Position numbers and translations under genes: made by a program
Notes under the pieces: model-generated
Database searches by the model: none
Seen by the model: the letters and a program-made list of their open reading frames with translations, nothing else
Told to the model about the DNA's origin: nothing
Assembly: GCA_003213095.1 (NCBI GenBank)
Contig: QCNV01000004.1
Location: 1 to 64,000, forward strand
Direction of reading: 5' to 3'
Origin: SAR202 cluster bacterium AG-426-M11
Lineage (GTDB): Bacteria > Chloroflexota > Dehalococcoidia > Lucifugimonadales > UBA826
Length of the DNA: 64,000 nucleotides
Part shown: positions 18,210-28,196 of the stretch, piece after piece
Position numbering within the stretch: the stretch's first letter is position 1
Layout: each line of letters opens with the position of its first letter

Positions 18210-19434
18210 TTATATCTTCGTCCACTACAAGATCATCTGAATCCAATAAATGTCCCATTCTTGTTCTTTTTGTGTCCATATAATCAATATTCTCTTTTCG
18301 ATATTTTGCAATTATTGGAATAGTTTCTGTAATTTCAAGATTAAAACCTTCTAATCCAACTCTTTTTGTAGGATTGTTAGTGATTAATCTCATTTTTCTA
18401 ACTCCTAAATCCTCTAAAATTTGCGCCCCAATTCCATATTGTCTTGGATCAGGCGGAAATCCTAATTGAACATTAGCATCCACTGTGTCATATCCTTGTT
18501 CCTGTAATGCATATGCTTTTATTTTATTATGGATTCCTATTCCTCTTCCTTCCTGACGCATATATAGCAAAACTCCAGATCCTTCTAGAGAAATTTGCTC
18601 CATGGCTATTTCTACTTGATCTCCACAATCACATTTGTTACTTCCAAAAACATCTCCTGTCAGACACTCACTATGTACTCTCACAAGTAAAGGTTTACTA
18701 GAATCAATTTCACCTTTAATTAAAGCAATGTGATCAGCTTGATCAACCATACTAGAATAAGAAACAATCCTGAAATCTCCATAGGAGGTGGGAATTTTTG
18801 CCTCTGCAATTCTTTCAATCAATTTTTCATGAGTTCTGCGATATTTGATTAAATCAGCAACAGTTATAATTTTTATATCATGTGTCTTAGCAAAAATTTC
18901 TAAGTCTGGCATCCTTGCCATTTCTCCATTGTCACCTACAATTTCACAAATCACAGCTGCTTCTTTTAAACCTGCGATTCTACAAATATCTACAGAAGCT
19001 TCAGTTTGACCTGTCCTTTTTAATACTCCTCCATCCATATATTTAAGAGGGAAAATATGACCAGGACGGCCTAAATCTTCAGGTTTAGTATCGGGATCAA
19101 TTAAAGCTTTGATTGTCGCAGACCTATCGGAGGCAGAAATTCCAGTAGAGGTGCCTTTAAGATAATCGACTGAAACAGTAAAGGCAGTACTTAATGGAGC
19201 TGTGTTTTGAGGAACCATAAGAGGCAAATTCAAATGCTCTAAATCTTCTCCCAACATTGGCACGCATATCAAACCTTTCCCATAAGTAGCCATGAAATTT
19301 ATAGCTTCAGGAGTAATTTTCTCCGCTGCCATAGTCAAATCGCCTTCGTTTTCTCTATCCTCATCATCAACAATAATTACCATTTTGCCTTGCTTAATAT
19401 CATTGACAGCATCTTCGATTTTGGAAAGTGGCAT
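18202..19434 (-). CDS. ribBA: Bifunctional DHBP synthase / GTP cyclohydrolase II
   Basis: Supplies both riboflavin precursors. The N-terminal RibB domain (about residues 1-200) has DDEDRENEGDL, TGISASDRSATI and the C-proximal GQTEASVDICR. The C-terminal RibA domain has VRVHSECLTGDVFGSNKCDCG, with the zinc cysteines, then MRQEGRGIGIHNKI and TNNPTKRVGL. At 410 residues it is standard for the fusion. It sits between ribE and ribH in one minus-strand operon. Confidence 0.96.
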   Translation of the reverse strand: MPLSKIEDAVNDIKQGKMVIIVDDEDRENEGDLTMAAEKITPEAINFMATYGKGLICVPMLGEDLEHLNLPLMVPQNTAPLSTAFTVSVDYLKGTSTGISASDRSATIKALIDPDTKPEDLGRPGHIFPLKYMDGGVLKRTGQTEASVDICRIAGLKEAAVICEIVGDNGEMARMPDLEIFAKTHDIKIITVADLIKYRRTHEKLIERIAEAKIPTSYGDFRIVSYSSMVDQADHIALIKGEIDSSKPLLVRVHSECLTGDVFGSNKCDCGDQVEIAMEQISLEGSGVLLYMRQEGRGIGIHNKIKAYALQEQGYDTVDANVQLGFPPDPRQYGIGAQILEDLGVRKMRLITNNPTKRVGLEGFNLEITETIPIIAKYRKENIDYMDTKRTRMGHLLDSDDLVVDEDINE

Positions 19435-19444
19435 AATAAATCCT

Positions 19445-20026
19445 TTAGTTATTAAACTTTAGAATATTCTCAACATATTTTGAAATCATGTCTACTTCAA
19501 TATTCACTATAGACCCTACGGGTTTAATTCCAAAAACTGTATGATCTCTAGTATATGGAATTAGAGTAATAGCAAATGAATTTTTGTCGCATTTTACAAC
19601 TGTCAAACTAGCTCCGTCCACGCAGATATATCCTTTTTCCACAATATATTTTGAAAGTTCACTGTCAATATTAACAACAATCAGCTGAGCATCACCGTCG
19701 GGTATAATGGCTGAAATTTCTCCTGTGCCATCAACATGCCCTTGAACTAAATGACCTCCAATTCGCCCACCGTATACAACTGATCGTTCCAAATTTACAG
19801 GTGAATCAACAGATAACCCTTTCAAATTAGTTCTACGTAAAGTTTCAGGCACAACATTAACCAAAAAATTATCTTGTTTTTTTTCTACTACCGTCAGACA
19901 AACTCCATTTACAGCAATACTATCTTTCACATTCAAATCAGGCAAAACAATATCTGCTTGAATAGAAATTTCAGAATCCGAAATTTTTAAAATTTTTCCT
20001 AACTCTTCTACAATTCCTGTAAACAT
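19445..20026 (-). CDS. ribE: Riboflavin synthase (alpha chain)
   Basis: Dismutates two lumazines to riboflavin. It shows the typical internal duplication: MFTGIVEELGKI and VNGVCLTVVE in the first lumazine-binding repeat, then GGHLVQGHVDGTGEI and DGASLTVVKCDKNSFAITLIPYT in the second. The N-terminal MFTGIVE is diagnostic. It is 193 residues. It follows ribD by only 5 bp and precedes ribBA by 10 bp, so the four rib genes are one transcription unit. Confidence 0.95.
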   Translation of the reverse strand: MFTGIVEELGKILKISDSEISIQADIVLPDLNVKDSIAVNGVCLTVVEKKQDNFLVNVVPETLRRTNLKGLSVDSPVNLERSVVYGGRIGGHLVQGHVDGTGEISAIIPDGDAQLIVVNIDSELSKYIVEKGYICVDGASLTVVKCDKNSFAITLIPYTRDHTVFGIKPVGSIVNIEVDMISKYVENILKFNN

Positions 20027-20031
20027 ATAAC

Positions 20032-21105
20032 TTATTTTACATATCCTGTAATTAAAATATCATCATCAAATTCAGTAATACTAACATTAGATAGATTTTG
20101 TACATCTTTCATTGTGATTGCCCCTTCCCCACCTATTGGAGATTTTGAAAATTCTCCCCCAATGATTTTGGGTGCAATAAAAGCCTCAATTTTATCGACA
20201 AGATTTTTATCAAAAAAATCTCCAATCAATTGATTCCCTCCTTCAACAAGAATTGATTTAATATCCATTTCGCCTAAATTTTTTAAAATTTCATCTAAAT
20301 TTAATTTACCTTCATTTGTTCCAAATTTTTTAATAATATGTTGTTTAGATATGTTTTTTAACTCAGTAGATTGAGATGTTGCAACGAATGTTTTAGATTC
20401 AGAATTAAAAATATTTGAATCAGTGGGAATTTTTAGGCTAGAATCCAAAACAATTCTAAGGGGCTGTCTTCCTGATAAAGGGGCATGCCTACCTCTAGAT
20501 GTTAAAGTTGGATTGTCAACTATTGCAGTATTTGAACCCACCATAACTCCATCATTGATTGATCTAAGAAAATGAACATAATCTCTAGATTTATCGTTTG
20601 TAATCCATTTGGATTGGCCTGATTTTGTAGATATTTTACCGTCTAAACTCATTGCAAATTTAACTGTTATAAAAGGAATAGCTGTACGAGAAAATTTAAA
20701 GTGAGCTTCCATGATTTTTTTAGATTCCATTTCATTGTCACCGATTTCAACTTTTAAACCTGCATCTAGTAATGCTTGTACTCCGTGACCATTAACTCTT
20801 TTGTCTGGATCTTTTACAGAAATAAATATTTGTGTAATCCCAGAATTAATAATCAAATCAGTACACGGTGGAGTTCTCCCATAATGACAACAAGGTTCTA
20901 AAGTCACATACAAAGATGCGCCTGATAAATCAGTTTTACAATTTTGAATAGCCATCTTTTCAGCATGATCAAATCCAGGAATGTCTGTCCAACCTGTAGA
21001 AATTACTTTTCCATCTTTAACAATTACCGCACCCACAGGTGGATTTGGATTACAAATACCTAAAGATTTTTTGCTAGCTTCTAAAGCTAAATGCATATAT
21101 GACAT
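20032..21105 (-). CDS. ribD: Riboflavin biosynthesis deaminase/reductase
   Basis: Bifunctional second and third steps of the pathway. The N-terminal cytidine-deaminase-like domain has PNPPVGAVIV, the zinc ligands in FDHAEKMAI and LEPCCHYGRTPPC. The C-terminal reductase domain has FITVKFAMSLDGKIST, DYVHFLRSINDGVMVGSNT, LVEGGNQLIGDF and KIIGG. I prefer ATG 21105 (MSYMHLALEA, the family's usual start) just after the dcd stop. The ORF-track TTG at 21123 would add six residues and overlap dcd. Confidence 0.94.
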   Translation of the reverse strand: MSYMHLALEASKKSLGICNPNPPVGAVIVKDGKVISTGWTDIPGFDHAEKMAIQNCKTDLSGASLYVTLEPCCHYGRTPPCTDLIINSGITQIFISVKDPDKRVNGHGVQALLDAGLKVEIGDNEMESKKIMEAHFKFSRTAIPFITVKFAMSLDGKISTKSGQSKWITNDKSRDYVHFLRSINDGVMVGSNTAIVDNPTLTSRGRHAPLSGRQPLRIVLDSSLKIPTDSNIFNSESKTFVATSQSTELKNISKQHIIKKFGTNEGKLNLDEILKNLGEMDIKSILVEGGNQLIGDFFDKNLVDKIEAFIAPKIIGGEFSKSPIGGEGAITMKDVQNLSNVSITEFDDDILITGYVK

Positions 21106-21106
21106 T

Positions 21107-21679
21107 CTAATCTGTCGTTTCAAAATCCTGATGAATTTTACTTGCTGTAGGTACTGATTGTCCTTGATATTTACTTCCTAAAATTGGTGAACCATAAGGA
21201 TGATCAGCTGGAGTAGTTAATCTTAAATAAGACAATTGACCAATTTTCATTTTGTAATACAAAGTGATAGGAAGGTTAGCAACATTACTAAGTTCTAAAG
21301 TCAAATGTCCTTTAAATCCCGGGTCAACATACCCAGCTGTAGAATGAATCAATAAACCTAACCTACCTAAAGAACTTTTTCCTTCTACCCTTGCAACCAA
21401 ATCGTCAGGTAGTTCAATTTGTTCAAGAGTGCTACCTAAAACAAATTCTCCCGGATGCAATATAAATGGGACATCTTCTTTAATTTGAACTTTCTCAGTT
21501 AAATCTTTCAAATCTTTTCTGACATCAATATATGGAAGTCTAGAATTTCTAAAAACTAAAAACGTATTGTCCAAGTGTACGTCTACACTAGCAGGTTGAA
21601 TCGAATTCTTACCAAGCGGGTCAACGACTATTCTCCCTGCAGCTATTTCTTCTCTTATAGTTCTATCACTTAAAACCAT
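21107..21679 (-). CDS. dcd: dCTP deaminase
   Basis: Makes dUTP from dCTP (or dUMP in the bifunctional form). [18 protein letters not shown] opens the protein; [45 protein letters not shown] and [11 protein letters not shown] are the trimer and active-site motifs. It is 190 residues. It is encoded at the head of the rib operon, as in some other bacteria, and probably shares its promoter. Whether it also has dUTPase activity cannot be judged from the motifs I can see. Confidence 0.93.
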   Translation of the reverse strand: MVLSDRTIREEIAAGRIVVDPLGKNSIQPASVDVHLDNTFLVFRNSRLPYIDVRKDLKDLTEKVQIKEDVPFILHPGEFVLGSTLEQIELPDDLVARVEGKSSLGRLGLLIHSTAGYVDPGFKGHLTLELSNVANLPITLYYKMKIGQLSYLRLTTPADHPYGSPILGSKYQGQSVPTASKIHQDFETTD

Positions 21680-21696
21680 TTGAATCCCCCAAAATT

Positions 21697-22539
21697 TTAT
21701 TGAATACCAAACATCACATTAACAGTTAAAGATAATTCTAATTCACCCCCACTGATAGAAGTAGAGTAAGGGGCAGAAGCCATAGCTCTCATTCCATAAT
21801 TTTCGAAAGTAGAAGAAACTGATGAGCTGCCTTCTGACAATAATAATACAGGGCCTAAAATTATCCCTGTTAAATCAGCATAATGCGATGCTTTCTCTAA
21901 TGCTTCCTGTATAGCCAATTCTCGTAACTCTGATTGATGTGAACTAGGATCATCAACACTGAAACTAATACTGTTGATCCTAGTAAAATCTCCTCCAGCA
22001 TTCGATGCATCATCTATGATTTTTCCAACCTTATCCAAATTTCTTATCTTCACTTTTAGTGAATTTGTGACAGTATATCCCACTAAAATTTGAGAACCAA
22101 TTCTTCGACCATTCATAGTAATTTCTTCATAATCATATCGAGGTAATATATCAAAACGATTGGTCTGAACATCAATTTGACTTACTTTGTTTTTAAACAA
22201 AGATGATTCTATATCTTCAATGGATTTTGCTGCAGTATTTCTTGCTAAAGTCACAGTTTCAGCAAAAACTTCAACTCCAACATTTAATAATGCTAAATCG
22301 GGCTCTACCATTTTACTCCCTTGACCTGAAACAGAAATTCCATGAGATGTATTTGAGCTCAAATCAGGTGAGAATCCATTCCTATTTAATACGGAGGAAT
22401 TTGTAGAAAATTGATTGGTTAATGTACCAGAAAAGGCGGGAGTTTCAATTTTTGTATTAGTAACATCTTCAGATTCACAGCCTACTAATGTAAAAAGTAC
22501 TCCAGAGAGTATAAGTAATAAGTTTAATTTTTTATTCAT
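21697..22539 (-). CDS. SIMPL-domain (DUF541) lipoprotein
   Basis: The N-terminus is a lipoprotein signal with lipobox LVGC at about residue 18-21, so the mature protein should be membrane-anchored outside. A low-complexity Ser/Asn linker follows, then a SIMPL/DUF541 domain from [24 protein letters not shown], with the family's [26 protein letters not shown] and a late [19 protein letters not shown] proteins are periplasmic or surface proteins with poorly known roles. It is 18 bp upstream of dcd and divergent from lepB. Confidence 0.82.
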   Translation of the reverse strand: MNKKLNLLLILSGVLFTLVGCESEDVTNTKIETPAFSGTLTNQFSTNSSVLNRNGFSPDLSSNTSHGISVSGQGSKMVEPDLALLNVGVEVFAETVTLARNTAAKSIEDIESSLFKNKVSQIDVQTNRFDILPRYDYEEITMNGRRIGSQILVGYTVTNSLKVKIRNLDKVGKIIDDASNAGGDFTRINSISFSVDDPSSHQSELRELAIQEALEKASHYADLTGIILGPVLLLSEGSSSVSSTFENYGMRAMASAPYSTSISGGELELSLTVNVMFGIQ

Positions 22540-22597
22540 GGATCTCTCCTTTCACCCAAGAATGATTAATACAACTATGATAGAGGATATATAATTG

Positions 22598-23197
22598 ATG
22601 TCTATGAAAATTTTATCTCATTCAACTAAATCACTAATTAGAGAAAGTATTGAAACAATTTTATTGATTTCACTAATCATATCTGTATTTCATATTTCTC
22701 TTCAAAATTTCCAAGTAGAGGGGTCTAGTATGGATCCAAATATTAAAGAAGGAAATTGCGTAGTGGCCGAAAAAGTAACATATTGGAAAAAACCTGAATT
22801 ATTTTCTAATTACCTCCATGATAATTACATTTTCGATCAACCTAACAGGGGTGAAGTCGTCATATTTAAATTCCCCAACGATCCTAGTAGGTTTTTTGTA
22901 AAAAGAATTATTGCTATAGAAGGGGATTCTGTTGAAATCAAATACGGGAATGTCTATGTAAATAATATTAAAATCGATGAGCCATATTTAACTCACCTTA
23001 ATTCTGAATCTGAATATCTATCTCCAGCCATCATAGGGGAAAATCAATATTATGTTCTTGGAGACAACAGAACAGGTAGTAACGATTCCCGAAACTGGGG
23101 GACAATTTCAGACGAGCATATTATAGGAAAATATTTTTTCAAATATGGATCAAACATATGCAATTCTTTTCTCACTTCATCTAAAGGATTGCGATAA
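22598..23197 (+). CDS. lepB: Signal peptidase I
   Basis: Membrane serine protease that removes Sec and Tat signal peptides. A single N-terminal membrane anchor (TILLISLIISVFHISL) is followed by VEGSSMDPNIKEG with the nucleophile serine near residue 44, FVKRIIAIEGDSVEI with the general-base lysine, and YYVLGDNRTGSNDSRNWG. It is 200 residues, compact as in Gram-positives. GAGG about 10 bases upstream supports ATG 22598; the ORF track begins one codon earlier at a TTG. Confidence 0.94.
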   Translation: MSMKILSHSTKSLIRESIETILLISLIISVFHISLQNFQVEGSSMDPNIKEGNCVVAEKVTYWKKPELFSNYLHDNYIFDQPNRGEVVIFKFPNDPSRFFVKRIIAIEGDSVEIKYGNVYVNNIKIDEPYLTHLNSESEYLSPAIIGENQYYVLGDNRTGSNDSRNWGTISDEHIIGKYFFKYGSNICNSFLTSSKGLR

Positions 23198-23225
23198 ACA
23201 CGTTACTATCTGATAATACGTGTTT
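23196..23225. repeat. 8-bp inverted repeat after lepB
   Basis: AAACACGT and ACGTGTTT are separated by 14 bases, immediately after the lepB stop and 15 bp before tRNA-Lys. There is only a short T stretch behind it, so terminator function is doubtful. It may be a processing or weak termination site between lepB and the tRNA. Confidence 0.35.
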
Positions 23226-23239
23226 GTGTTAAATAGTTA

Positions 23240-23315
23240 GGGCCGGTAGCTCAGTTGGTAGAGCAATGGACTTTTAATCCATGTGTCGTGAGTTCGAATC
23301 TCACCCGGCTCACCA
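23240..23315 (+). tRNA. tRNA-Lys (UUU)
   Basis: A full cloverleaf can be drawn: acceptor GGGCCGG/CCGGCTC (one G-U pair), D-arm GCTC...GAGC, anticodon stem ATGGA/TCCAT with loop CTTTTAA (anticodon TTT), T-arm GTGAG-TTCGAAT-CTCAC, and an encoded CCA end. It stands alone between lepB and the CaiB/BaiF genes. Confidence 0.97.
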
Positions 23316-23395
23316 ACTATTTAATTTTTTTGATAATTCCACTACTATATTCAATCTTAAGCATCAAAAATTACTAGACTACAGATCCTAATTTT

Positions 23396-24577
23396 ATGGA
23401 AAAATCTTATCAACAAAAACAAAACCTGTACGAACCCCTCAAAGGTATCAAAGTCGTTGAAGTTGCTCAGGGAGTTGCCGGACCACATTGCGGTAAAATC
23501 CTGGCAGGACTAGGCGCGGAAGTATTAAAAGTTGAGATTCCACCAGATGGAGACTGGAGCAGAAAATTTGGTCCAATGATTCCGAGTAAAGATGATTTAG
23601 AATCTAGTGCACTTTTTCTTCATAACAACACAGGGAAAAAAAGTGTAGTCATGGATTGGACAGAAAAAGAAGGATTTGTAAATCTACAAAATCTCATTAA
23701 CAAATCTGATATTCTCATAGAAGACTGGGATTTAAAAGATAGAAAATCACTAAACATTTCAAAAGATTTTTTTATCAAACAAAACCCTAAGCTTATTGAA
23801 ATGTGTGTCACGGCATTTGGATTATCCGGACCTTACAGCACATATAAATCTACGCCTATGATTTTATTCGCTTTAGGAGGGTTCATGAACATCATGGGAT
23901 CTCCTGACAAAAAACCTATCATGTTGCCAGGATTTCAGGCTGATTATGTTACAGGAATCAACGCTAATAATGCGATTCAAATCGCTTTATGGGAAAGAGA
24001 TTCCATTTCTAACAAAGGCCAATTTCTTGAATTATCAATGATAGAAACTCTAATCAACTTACACCAAGCACCATTCGAAATGGATCATGGGGGCAATAGA
24101 CAAAGAATGGGGCATAGACAATCTGCATTAAGCGCTAAAGGATTCCCTCCAGGAGTCAGTTCAGTTCCTGCGGAAGACGGATATTTGACTTTTGGCGGAG
24201 GCTCACAACCAATTTTTGAAACACTTTGTCTAATGTTAGGTAGACCAGAATTAATTGAAACTGAAGAATTTCAGAATGTATTCAAAAACCCTGAATCTGG
24301 AGTGCTAATGGATAAATACATGATTGACTGGATGAAAGGAAAAACAAAACAAGAAGTTTTCATTGAAGTTTCAACACAATGGCTGCTACCAGTATCACCT
24401 ATCAACACAATCCGTGACATATTAGAAGACGAGCAATTCAATCATAAAAATGCTTTTCAAGAAATAGATCACCCAATGGTAGGATTAGCCAAATACGCTA
24501 GATTACCTTTTTCTATTAACAATAAAAAATTAAACATCAAACGAGCACCATTATTAGGTGAAAACTCAAATGAATAA
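23396..24577 (+). CDS. CaiB/BaiF family (family III) CoA-transferase 1
   Basis: Predicted to move CoA between carboxylic acids. The N-terminus has the Rossmann-like GIKVVEVAQGVAGPHCGKILAGLGAEVLKVE and then DVLIEDW; the middle has TAFGLSGPYSTY, an FGxxGPY pattern followed by AGGF-like LGGFMNIMG; the end has PVSPINTIRDILEDEQF. At 393 residues it is family length. Substrates in this family include formyl/oxalyl, carnitine, bile acids and alkylsuccinates, and I cannot choose. It overlaps the second family member, implying a heteromeric or sequential pair. Confidence 0.88.
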   Translation: MEKSYQQKQNLYEPLKGIKVVEVAQGVAGPHCGKILAGLGAEVLKVEIPPDGDWSRKFGPMIPSKDDLESSALFLHNNTGKKSVVMDWTEKEGFVNLQNLINKSDILIEDWDLKDRKSLNISKDFFIKQNPKLIEMCVTAFGLSGPYSTYKSTPMILFALGGFMNIMGSPDKKPIMLPGFQADYVTGINANNAIQIALWERDSISNKGQFLELSMIETLINLHQAPFEMDHGGNRQRMGHRQSALSAKGFPPGVSSVPAEDGYLTFGGGSQPIFETLCLMLGRPELIETEEFQNVFKNPESGVLMDKYMIDWMKGKTKQEVFIEVSTQWLLPVSPINTIRDILEDEQFNHKNAFQEIDHPMVGLAKYARLPFSINNKKLNIKRAPLLGENSNE

Positions 24578-25757
24578 TTCTCCTTCTTTAAACAATTTAA
24601 GAATTTTAGACCTCACCAGAATCTGGGCTGGACCATTAGGAACACGTACTCTAGGTGATTTTGGCGCAGACGTGATTAAAGTGAGTGATCCAAGAAATCC
24701 TATTTCATCTGAAGCACATGTTAATGAGAAACTAAATCGAAACAAAAAAAATATAGCCCTAAGACTAGATACTAAAAAGGGAAGAGATATTTTTCTAGAA
24801 TTAGTCAGAATTTCTGATGTACTCGTAGAAAATTACAGACCTCGCGTGATGAGAAATTTTAACCTTACATATGATGATATTAAAAAGGTCAATCCAAACA
24901 TCATTATGTGTTCAATGCCCGGGTTTGGATTAGATGGACCATATTCTGAATTTCCAGCATTTGGATCTACTGCCGAAGCAATGTCAGGAATAGTTTCTAT
25001 GATGGGATATGAAGAAAACCACCCTATTCAAACAGGTATGTCTTATGCTGATCCAGTCTCAGCTATTAATTTAGTAGGAACTCTCTTAACTTATGCTCGC
25101 CACAGAAGTATTACTGGGGAGGGATGTTTCATTGAAATTGATCTATCTGATAGCCCTTTGGGAGGAATTGGTGAATATATCGTCGCAAATTCTGTAACAG
25201 GATACCAACGACCAATTCAAGGAAACTCTCATGAACAATTTAGCCCTCATGATGCATTTCCATCAAAGAATACTGATGAATGGATTGCTATAAGCATCAC
25301 AACAGAAAATGAATGGGGTAAATTTAAAGAAATTACCTCTATAGAATCCTTAAATGACTCAAAATTTTCATCCTTTAAATCAAGAAAAAAACATGAAGTA
25401 GATTTATATGAAATAATTTCAAAATGGACTCAAAAATTTTCATCTACAGAATTGATGGAATTACTTCAACAAAACGAAATTCCTGCAGGAAGATTATCTA
25501 ACTACCATCAGATACTATCTGACCCGCATTTAAATTCAAGAGAGTACTTCGTAGATTTTTCTGATATAAATCAACGATACGATGGCCAAGCTATCCCTGG
25601 CCACCAATTATCAAAAGAAAAGTGGACACCTATGGATGAATTAGGTAAGTCATCTAAATATATTTTACGAAACTATTTGGGATATACTCAATCTGAAATA
25701 GACTCTCTCGAAGAAGAAGAAATTATAAAACCCGCAACGGGAGATTATTTCATTTGA
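24570..25757 (+). CDS. CaiB/BaiF family (family III) CoA-transferase 2
   Basis: Second member of the pair, with LRILDLTRIWAGPLGTRTLGDFGADVIKVSDP, DVLVENYRPRVM, MPGFGLDGPYSEFPAFGSTAEAMSG and late PAGRLSNYHQILSDPHL. The sequence is only distantly like the first copy, so this is an old pair and not a recent duplication. I prefer ATG 24570, which overlaps the upstream stop by 8 bp, over the ORF-track GTG at 24558. Paired CaiB genes with acyl-CoA carboxylase genes are common in marine Chloroflexota; the pathway is not identified. Confidence 0.88.
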   Translation: MNNSPSLNNLRILDLTRIWAGPLGTRTLGDFGADVIKVSDPRNPISSEAHVNEKLNRNKKNIALRLDTKKGRDIFLELVRISDVLVENYRPRVMRNFNLTYDDIKKVNPNIIMCSMPGFGLDGPYSEFPAFGSTAEAMSGIVSMMGYEENHPIQTGMSYADPVSAINLVGTLLTYARHRSITGEGCFIEIDLSDSPLGGIGEYIVANSVTGYQRPIQGNSHEQFSPHDAFPSKNTDEWIAISITTENEWGKFKEITSIESLNDSKFSSFKSRKKHEVDLYEIISKWTQKFSSTELMELLQQNEIPAGRLSNYHQILSDPHLNSREYFVDFSDINQRYDGQAIPGHQLSKEKWTPMDELGKSSKYILRNYLGYTQSEIDSLEEEEIIKPATGDYFI

Positions 25758-25824
25758 TTTTTATCTGGTAGTTAATAATTATGAATCCAAAAGTAAAAAA
25801 CTTTGAATTTTAAAGGAGATATCT

Positions 25825-27426
25825 ATGCCTATAGACCCTAACAGAGAAATGTGGAAACCAGGAATGCCGTGGGAAGATGCAATTTCGGATATTGAATATA
25901 TCAAAAACATAGCAAAAGAAATGGGTGGAAAAGATAGAATTGAGAGGCAACACAAAGCTGGGCTCTACACTATAAGAGAGCGAATTGACAAAATTCTCGA
26001 CACAGACAGTTTTCTAGAATACGGACCCATGATTGGCGCAGCAGAATTTGATGATAACGGAAACATTACCGAATTCACACCTGGTGGATATGTAATGGGT
26101 CTTGGTGAAATTGATGGCAGACCAGTTGCTATTGGAGGTGACGATTTCACAATCTCTGGAGGAAGTCCACATAATGTTCATAAATCCCCAAGAGATTTTG
26201 TCCAACCTTTAGCTATCCAGTACGGTATCCCTTATGTTCAATTGATTCAAGGAGCTGGACATAGCTCAAAAGCGGACGAAGCAGCAGGTCATATGGGATT
26301 ACCCGACGGTGGAATGTGGTGGAGAAATGTAGAAACTCTTAAAAATGTTCCTGTAGCAACAGGAATTCTAGGCCCGGTAGCAGGATGGCCTGCAGCCCAT
26401 GCTCTAATGTCTCATTTTACTGTAATGATTAAAGAAAAATCTCAGATTTTCCCTTCGGGACCACCTGTTGTTCAAAGAGCGATCGGAGAAACACTTTCAA
26501 AAGAAGAACTGGGTGGATACAAAATGCATGTTTATGAAAGCGGTCAGGTAGATAATGTCGCTGAATCTGAAGAAGATGCATACGAACAAATCAAAAAATT
26601 TCTTTCATTTCTACCAAACAACACTAGTGAGGTAGCAGCTCGAGTTGAAACTGGTGATTCCCCTGATAGAAGACCTGAAGAATTATTAAATATTATTCCA
26701 CCAAACAGAAAAAGATCTTACGATCCCAGAAAATTAATTCGTTTAGTTGTGGATAACGGAGACTTCTTTGAAATGCGTGAACATTATGCAGGTTCAATCA
26801 TCACAGGTTTCGCTAGAATGGATGGTTACAGTGTAGGAATTCTAGCCAGTGACCCTAAAGTTTTAGCTGGTGCTATGGATGGGTGGGCCGCAGAAAAATA
26901 TGCACATTTTGTAGATTTATGTGATGCATTCAATATGCCTGTAATGATTTTCTTAGATATGCCAGGATTCATGTTAGGCTCTCATGCAGAAAGAAAAGCA
27001 ACAATGAGAAGAGGTATTTCAGCTCTCATAGCCAGCTATGAGGCTGATGTTCCTAAAATAGAATTCAACATCAGAAAATCTTATGGAGTTGCAGCAGATG
27101 CTCCTAATAGTCTGGGGCATCCAAATGGAGTGAACCTAAGATACGGATGGCCTGCAGGAGAATACGGTGGAATTCCTATTGAAGGAGGAGTTGCAGCGGC
27201 TTACAGACGTGAAATTGAAAACGCACCTGATCCTGAAGCTCACAGAACGATGATAGAAGACAGATTACTAAAATTACGCTCTCCATTTAGAGCTGCTTTC
27301 CATGGAGACATGGTTGATTTAATTGACCCTAGAGAGACTAGATACTTGGCGTGCAAATTTGTAAAACTAGCTCAACCTGTGTTGAAAAAACTAGCTCAAC
27401 GTCCAAAACGAACAGTCCGACCATAA
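25825..27426 (+). CDS. Acyl-CoA carboxylase carboxyltransferase (beta) subunit
   Basis: Biotin-dependent carboxyltransferase of the PccB/AccD5 fold, moving CO2 from carboxybiotin to an acyl-CoA. Two crotonase-like halves are visible: GGYVMGLGEIDGRPVAIGGDDFTISGG in the N-half, and RPEELLNIIPPNRKRSYDPR, GFARMDGYSVGILASDP and FLDMPGFMLGSHAERK in the C-half. It is 533 residues. AAAGGAG lies 7 nt upstream of ATG 25825. The biotin carboxylase and biotin carrier subunits are not nearby, so they must be encoded elsewhere. Substrate is unknown; GAGHSSKADEAAGH is unlike classical propionyl-CoA enzymes. Confidence 0.85.
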   Translation: MPIDPNREMWKPGMPWEDAISDIEYIKNIAKEMGGKDRIERQHKAGLYTIRERIDKILDTDSFLEYGPMIGAAEFDDNGNITEFTPGGYVMGLGEIDGRPVAIGGDDFTISGGSPHNVHKSPRDFVQPLAIQYGIPYVQLIQGAGHSSKADEAAGHMGLPDGGMWWRNVETLKNVPVATGILGPVAGWPAAHALMSHFTVMIKEKSQIFPSGPPVVQRAIGETLSKEELGGYKMHVYESGQVDNVAESEEDAYEQIKKFLSFLPNNTSEVAARVETGDSPDRRPEELLNIIPPNRKRSYDPRKLIRLVVDNGDFFEMREHYAGSIITGFARMDGYSVGILASDPKVLAGAMDGWAAEKYAHFVDLCDAFNMPVMIFLDMPGFMLGSHAERKATMRRGISALIASYEADVPKIEFNIRKSYGVAADAPNSLGHPNGVNLRYGWPAGEYGGIPIEGGVAAAYRREIENAPDPEAHRTMIEDRLLKLRSPFRAAFHGDMVDLIDPRETRYLACKFVKLAQPVLKKLAQRPKRTVRP

Positions 27427-27435
27427 GGAGAATTC

Positions 27436-28158
27436 ATGGTAGATTTAAATCAAATCAAAGTCTTAACTTGGGATATAGGGGGCACTGTTTTTGACTGGAG
27501 AGGTACAGTTCAAGAAGAAGTAAGTCGCCTTGCTAAAGAACAGGGGGCAGATATAGATATTTATCAATTTGCCAGTGACTGGAGATATGGCATGTTTGAT
27601 ATGCTCGCCAAGGTAAGAAAAGGTGAATTACCTCACATGAATGCTGATGAAATTCACAGAAAAATGTTAGATATAGTCTTAGATACCCATACTGATTTAA
27701 AACTGTCAAATGATCAAAGAACCCAGTTAAATACTATATGGAGACGATTAAAAGCTTGGGATGATGCCCCAGAAGCTATTGAAAGACTTAGAGGCAGATT
27801 TACAGTAGTTCCATTAACAGTTCTTAGTTGGTCGATCGGCGTGAACTGCTCTAAACATAACGGCATTAGCTGGGATGGATTATTATCTTGTGAATTTTTA
27901 AGACAATATAAACCAGATGCTGGAGCATATTTACATGCAGCTGAATTACTGGATACAGACCCATCACAAATCATGATGTGTGCAGCACATACTAGAGACT
28001 TAAGATCAGCTATGGAAGCAGGTTTTAAATCAGCGTTCGTATACAGAGCTGGAGAAAAATCATTAGAAACAATGACTGAAGAACCCACTGTGCCATTAGA
28101 AACATTTGATTTTGCTGCTACAGATTTTAAAGATTTAGCAAACCAACTACTTAACTAA
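27436..28158 (+). CDS. HAD hydrolase, haloacid dehalogenase-like, copy 1
   Basis: A 240-residue HAD protein with nucleophile motif I at the start (TWDIGGTVFDW, DxxGTxxD), a helical cap (YQFASDWRYGMFD... IWRRLKAWDDAPEA), motif II VVPLTVLSWS, motif III lysine region RQYKPDAGAY and motif IV MMCAAHTRDLRSAM. The layout is that of type II 2-haloacid dehalogenases, in which motif IV is usually AAHxxDL; activity on haloacids is not proven. It follows the carboxyltransferase by 9 bp with GGAG before the ATG, so it is in that operon. A near copy follows. Confidence 0.82.
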   Translation: MVDLNQIKVLTWDIGGTVFDWRGTVQEEVSRLAKEQGADIDIYQFASDWRYGMFDMLAKVRKGELPHMNADEIHRKMLDIVLDTHTDLKLSNDQRTQLNTIWRRLKAWDDAPEAIERLRGRFTVVPLTVLSWSIGVNCSKHNGISWDGLLSCEFLRQYKPDAGAYLHAAELLDTDPSQIMMCAAHTRDLRSAMEAGFKSAFVYRAGEKSLETMTEEPTVPLETFDFAATDFKDLANQLLN

Positions 28159-28196
28159 AAATTTTTTAGTTTGACAAAGAGCAATAAAAGGAAAGA

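Noticed and set aside
20032-21700. FMN riboswitch before the rib operon
   Set aside because: Looked for the conserved RFN elements in the spacers near dcd and the SIMPL gene; the gaps are under 20 bp and show none.
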